Assembly: GCA_964561135.1 (NCBI GenBank)
Contig: CAZLOB010000051.1
Location: forward strand, 1 to 6,907
DNA from: JANXDG01 sp964561135
Lineage (GTDB): Bacteria; Elusimicrobiota; Endomicrobiia; DTEH01
Direction: 5' to 3'
DNA length: 6,907 bases
Positions within the stretch are counted from its first letter, which is position 1. Each line of letters opens with the position of its first letter. A program made the translations under genes and the position numbers. Below the pieces are notes generated by a model that saw only the letters and a program-made list of their open reading frames with translations, did not search any database and was not told the origin of the DNA. Shown here in pieces: positions 5,730-6,907 of this stretch.

Positions 5730-5757
5730 ATTATATTTTTATTTTCTTTTCAACAAG
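5730..5757 (-). promoter_or_regulatory. Possible promoter for the RCC1/barrel pair
   Basis: In the 51-base gap between the aminotransferase stop and the RCC1 start the minus strand has a perfect TATAAT (5735-5730). Upstream is only a poor -35, CTTGTT (5757-5752), at 16 bases. Transcription from it would begin about 6 bases before the ATG, giving an almost leaderless message, consistent with the missing Shine-Dalgarno site. TATAAT occurs by chance in such AT-rich DNA, and read-through from the aminotransferase gene is an alternative. Confidence 0.25.
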
Positions 5758-5768
5758 ATTAATGAAAA

Positions 5769-6907
5769 TTATCCTGCCACTTGACTAACAAAATTTTTTA
5801 TATTTTCAACACCTTCTTTTATATCTTCTAATGATGTAGCATAAGATAATCTTATATAATCATCATCGCCAAAAGGTGAGCCTGGTATCACTGCAACTTT
5901 TGCTTCTAAAAGTAAAAGCTCAGCAAGTTTTAAAGAATCAGTTATAAGTTGGTCTTTATATTTTTTACCTTTAAGTTCTTTAATGTTTACCCATACATAA
6001 AACGCGCCTTGTGGTTTTGTTGTTTTTAAATAAGGCATTTTATTTATTTCTTCAACAATATAATCTCTTCTTTTGACAAACTCGTTATACATCATTGAAA
6101 CAAACTGATCAGAATTTTTTATTGCTTCAATAGAAGCATATTGGACAAAAGTTGTTATGTTGGATGTTGAATGATCTTGCAAGTTGTTCATTGCAGAAAT
6201 TATTTCTTTTGGACCACAAGCATAGCCAACACGCCAGCCTGTCATAGAATATGCTTTTGAAAGACCATTTACTGTTATAGTAAGTTTTTTTATTTCTGGA
6301 CCTAACGAAGCAATACTTATATGTTTAAGTCCGTCATAAACAAGTTTTTCATAAATTTCGTCTGATATACAATAAATCTGATGTTCAACTAAAACTTTTG
6401 CAATATCTTGCAGTTCTTCTTTTGTATAAGTCATACCGGTCGGATTTGATGGATAATTCAAAATCAAAAGTTTTGTTTTATCAGTAATATATTTTTTAAG
6501 AAGTTCAGATTTGATTTTAAAATTAGTTTTTTCATCTGTTGGGATTGCTACAAGCTTCCCACCTGCAAAGTTTACCATCTCAGGATAACTTACCCAATAT
6601 GGCGATGGTACCAAAACTTCATCACCATCGTCAACCAACACACATACAGCATTAAATATCGCATGTTTTGCCCCACAGCAAATTATTACTTCGTCAGATG
6701 TATACTCAAGATTATTTTCTTTTTTTAATTTTTCAATTATTGCTTGTTTAAGTTCTGGTACACCAGCAGTAGGTGTGTATTTTGTAAGCCCTTTGTTTAG
6801 TGCTTCAATACATTTTTGTTTTATATTTTGTGGTGTATCAAAATCAGGCTCACCTGCTCCAAAATTTATAACTTTTACACCTTGTGATTTTAATTGTTTT
6901 GCTTTTG
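5769..6907 (-). CDS. aspC: Class I PLP-dependent aminotransferase, aspartate aminotransferase-like (5' end outside window)
   Basis: The frame is open to the right edge, so the start is missing. 378 residues are visible and roughly 20-25 N-terminal residues are probably lost. Motifs in order: VINFGAGEPDFDTP near the start, TKYTPTAGVPELKQAI, CCGAKHAIFNAV (cofactor phosphate loop), SPYWVSYPEM, NYPSNPTG, ISDEIYEKLVYDG and VNGLSKAYSMTGWRVGYACGP. Its PLP-binding Lys is encoded at 6255-6257. The substrate carboxylate-binding Arg sits in YIRLSYATS near the C-terminus. The pattern is that of subgroup I-beta/I-gamma aspartate aminotransferases, which transfer an amino group between aspartate and 2-oxoglutarate; some members act on prephenate or aromatic substrates. 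The exact specificity depends partly on N-terminal residues not in view. It is the first minus-strand gene seen here and ends 51 bases before the RCC1 gene start; no clear terminator separates them. Confidence 0.93.
   Translation of the reverse strand, partial: KAKQLKSQGVKVINFGAGEPDFDTPQNIKQKCIEALNKGLTKYTPTAGVPELKQAIIEKLKKENNLEYTSDEVIICCGAKHAIFNAVCVLVDDGDEVLVPSPYWVSYPEMVNFAGGKLVAIPTDEKTNFKIKSELLKKYITDKTKLLILNYPSNPTGMTYTKEELQDIAKVLVEHQIYCISDEIYEKLVYDGLKHISIASLGPEIKKLTITVNGLSKAYSMTGWRVGYACGPKEIISAMNNLQDHSTSNITTFVQYASIEAIKNSDQFVSMMYNEFVKRRDYIVEEINKMPYLKTTKPQGAFYVWVNIKELKGKKYKDQLITDSLKLAELLLLEAKVAVIPGSPFGDDDYIRLSYATSLEDIKEGVENIKNFVSQVAG

Noticed and set aside
5769..6641. Aminotransferase beginning at the GTG at 6641
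   Set aside because: Conserved family sequence (GAGEPDF, KYTPTAGVPEL, CCGAKHAIFNAV) continues in frame upstream to the window edge, so the GTG is an internal valine codon.

Overview
The window is AT-rich bacterial DNA carrying seven main genes plus the last codons of an eighth, packed tightly with short gaps. Two proteins have N-terminal export signals and one of them looks like an outer-membrane beta-barrel, which suggests a diderm (Gram-negative-type) bacterium. The standard code with TGA stops is used. Two intergenic repeats are of a kind I associate with metagenome-derived candidate phyla such as Omnitrophota or Elusimicrobiota. That association is recollection, not proof, and I cannot name the organism.

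Left part, plus strand (1-1383): the tail of an unidentified gene overlaps by ATGA with a TatD-family metal-dependent hydrolase. An archaemetzincin-type zinc metallopeptidase (M54) follows directly. This short operon converges on purC with only 20 bases between stop codons.

Middle and right part, minus strand (6907 down to 1404), in transcription order: a class I PLP aminotransferase (5' end outside the window); a 678-residue exported protein with three Ig/PKD-like domains and a seven-blade RCC1 propeller; a small exported beta-barrel-like protein joined to it by an ATGA overlap; a 3-methyladenine DNA glycosylase (Mpg/AAG family); and SAICAR synthase (purC). A short palindrome with a T-rich tract, which looks like an intrinsic terminator, separates the exported pair from mpg. 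A composite inverted-repeat element of about 106 bp lies between mpg and purC. It appears to supply the last codons of mpg and a possible purC promoter.

The housekeeping genes (purC, mpg, tatD, aminotransferase) look ordinary. The least ordinary parts are the Ig-RCC1 protein with its coupled barrel partner, the composite repeat, a substitution at the nucleotide-flipping tyrosine position of the glycosylase, and the archaemetzincin. No RNA genes, CRISPR arrays, transposase genes or phage genes were found. No gene-free stretch exceeds 150 bases.
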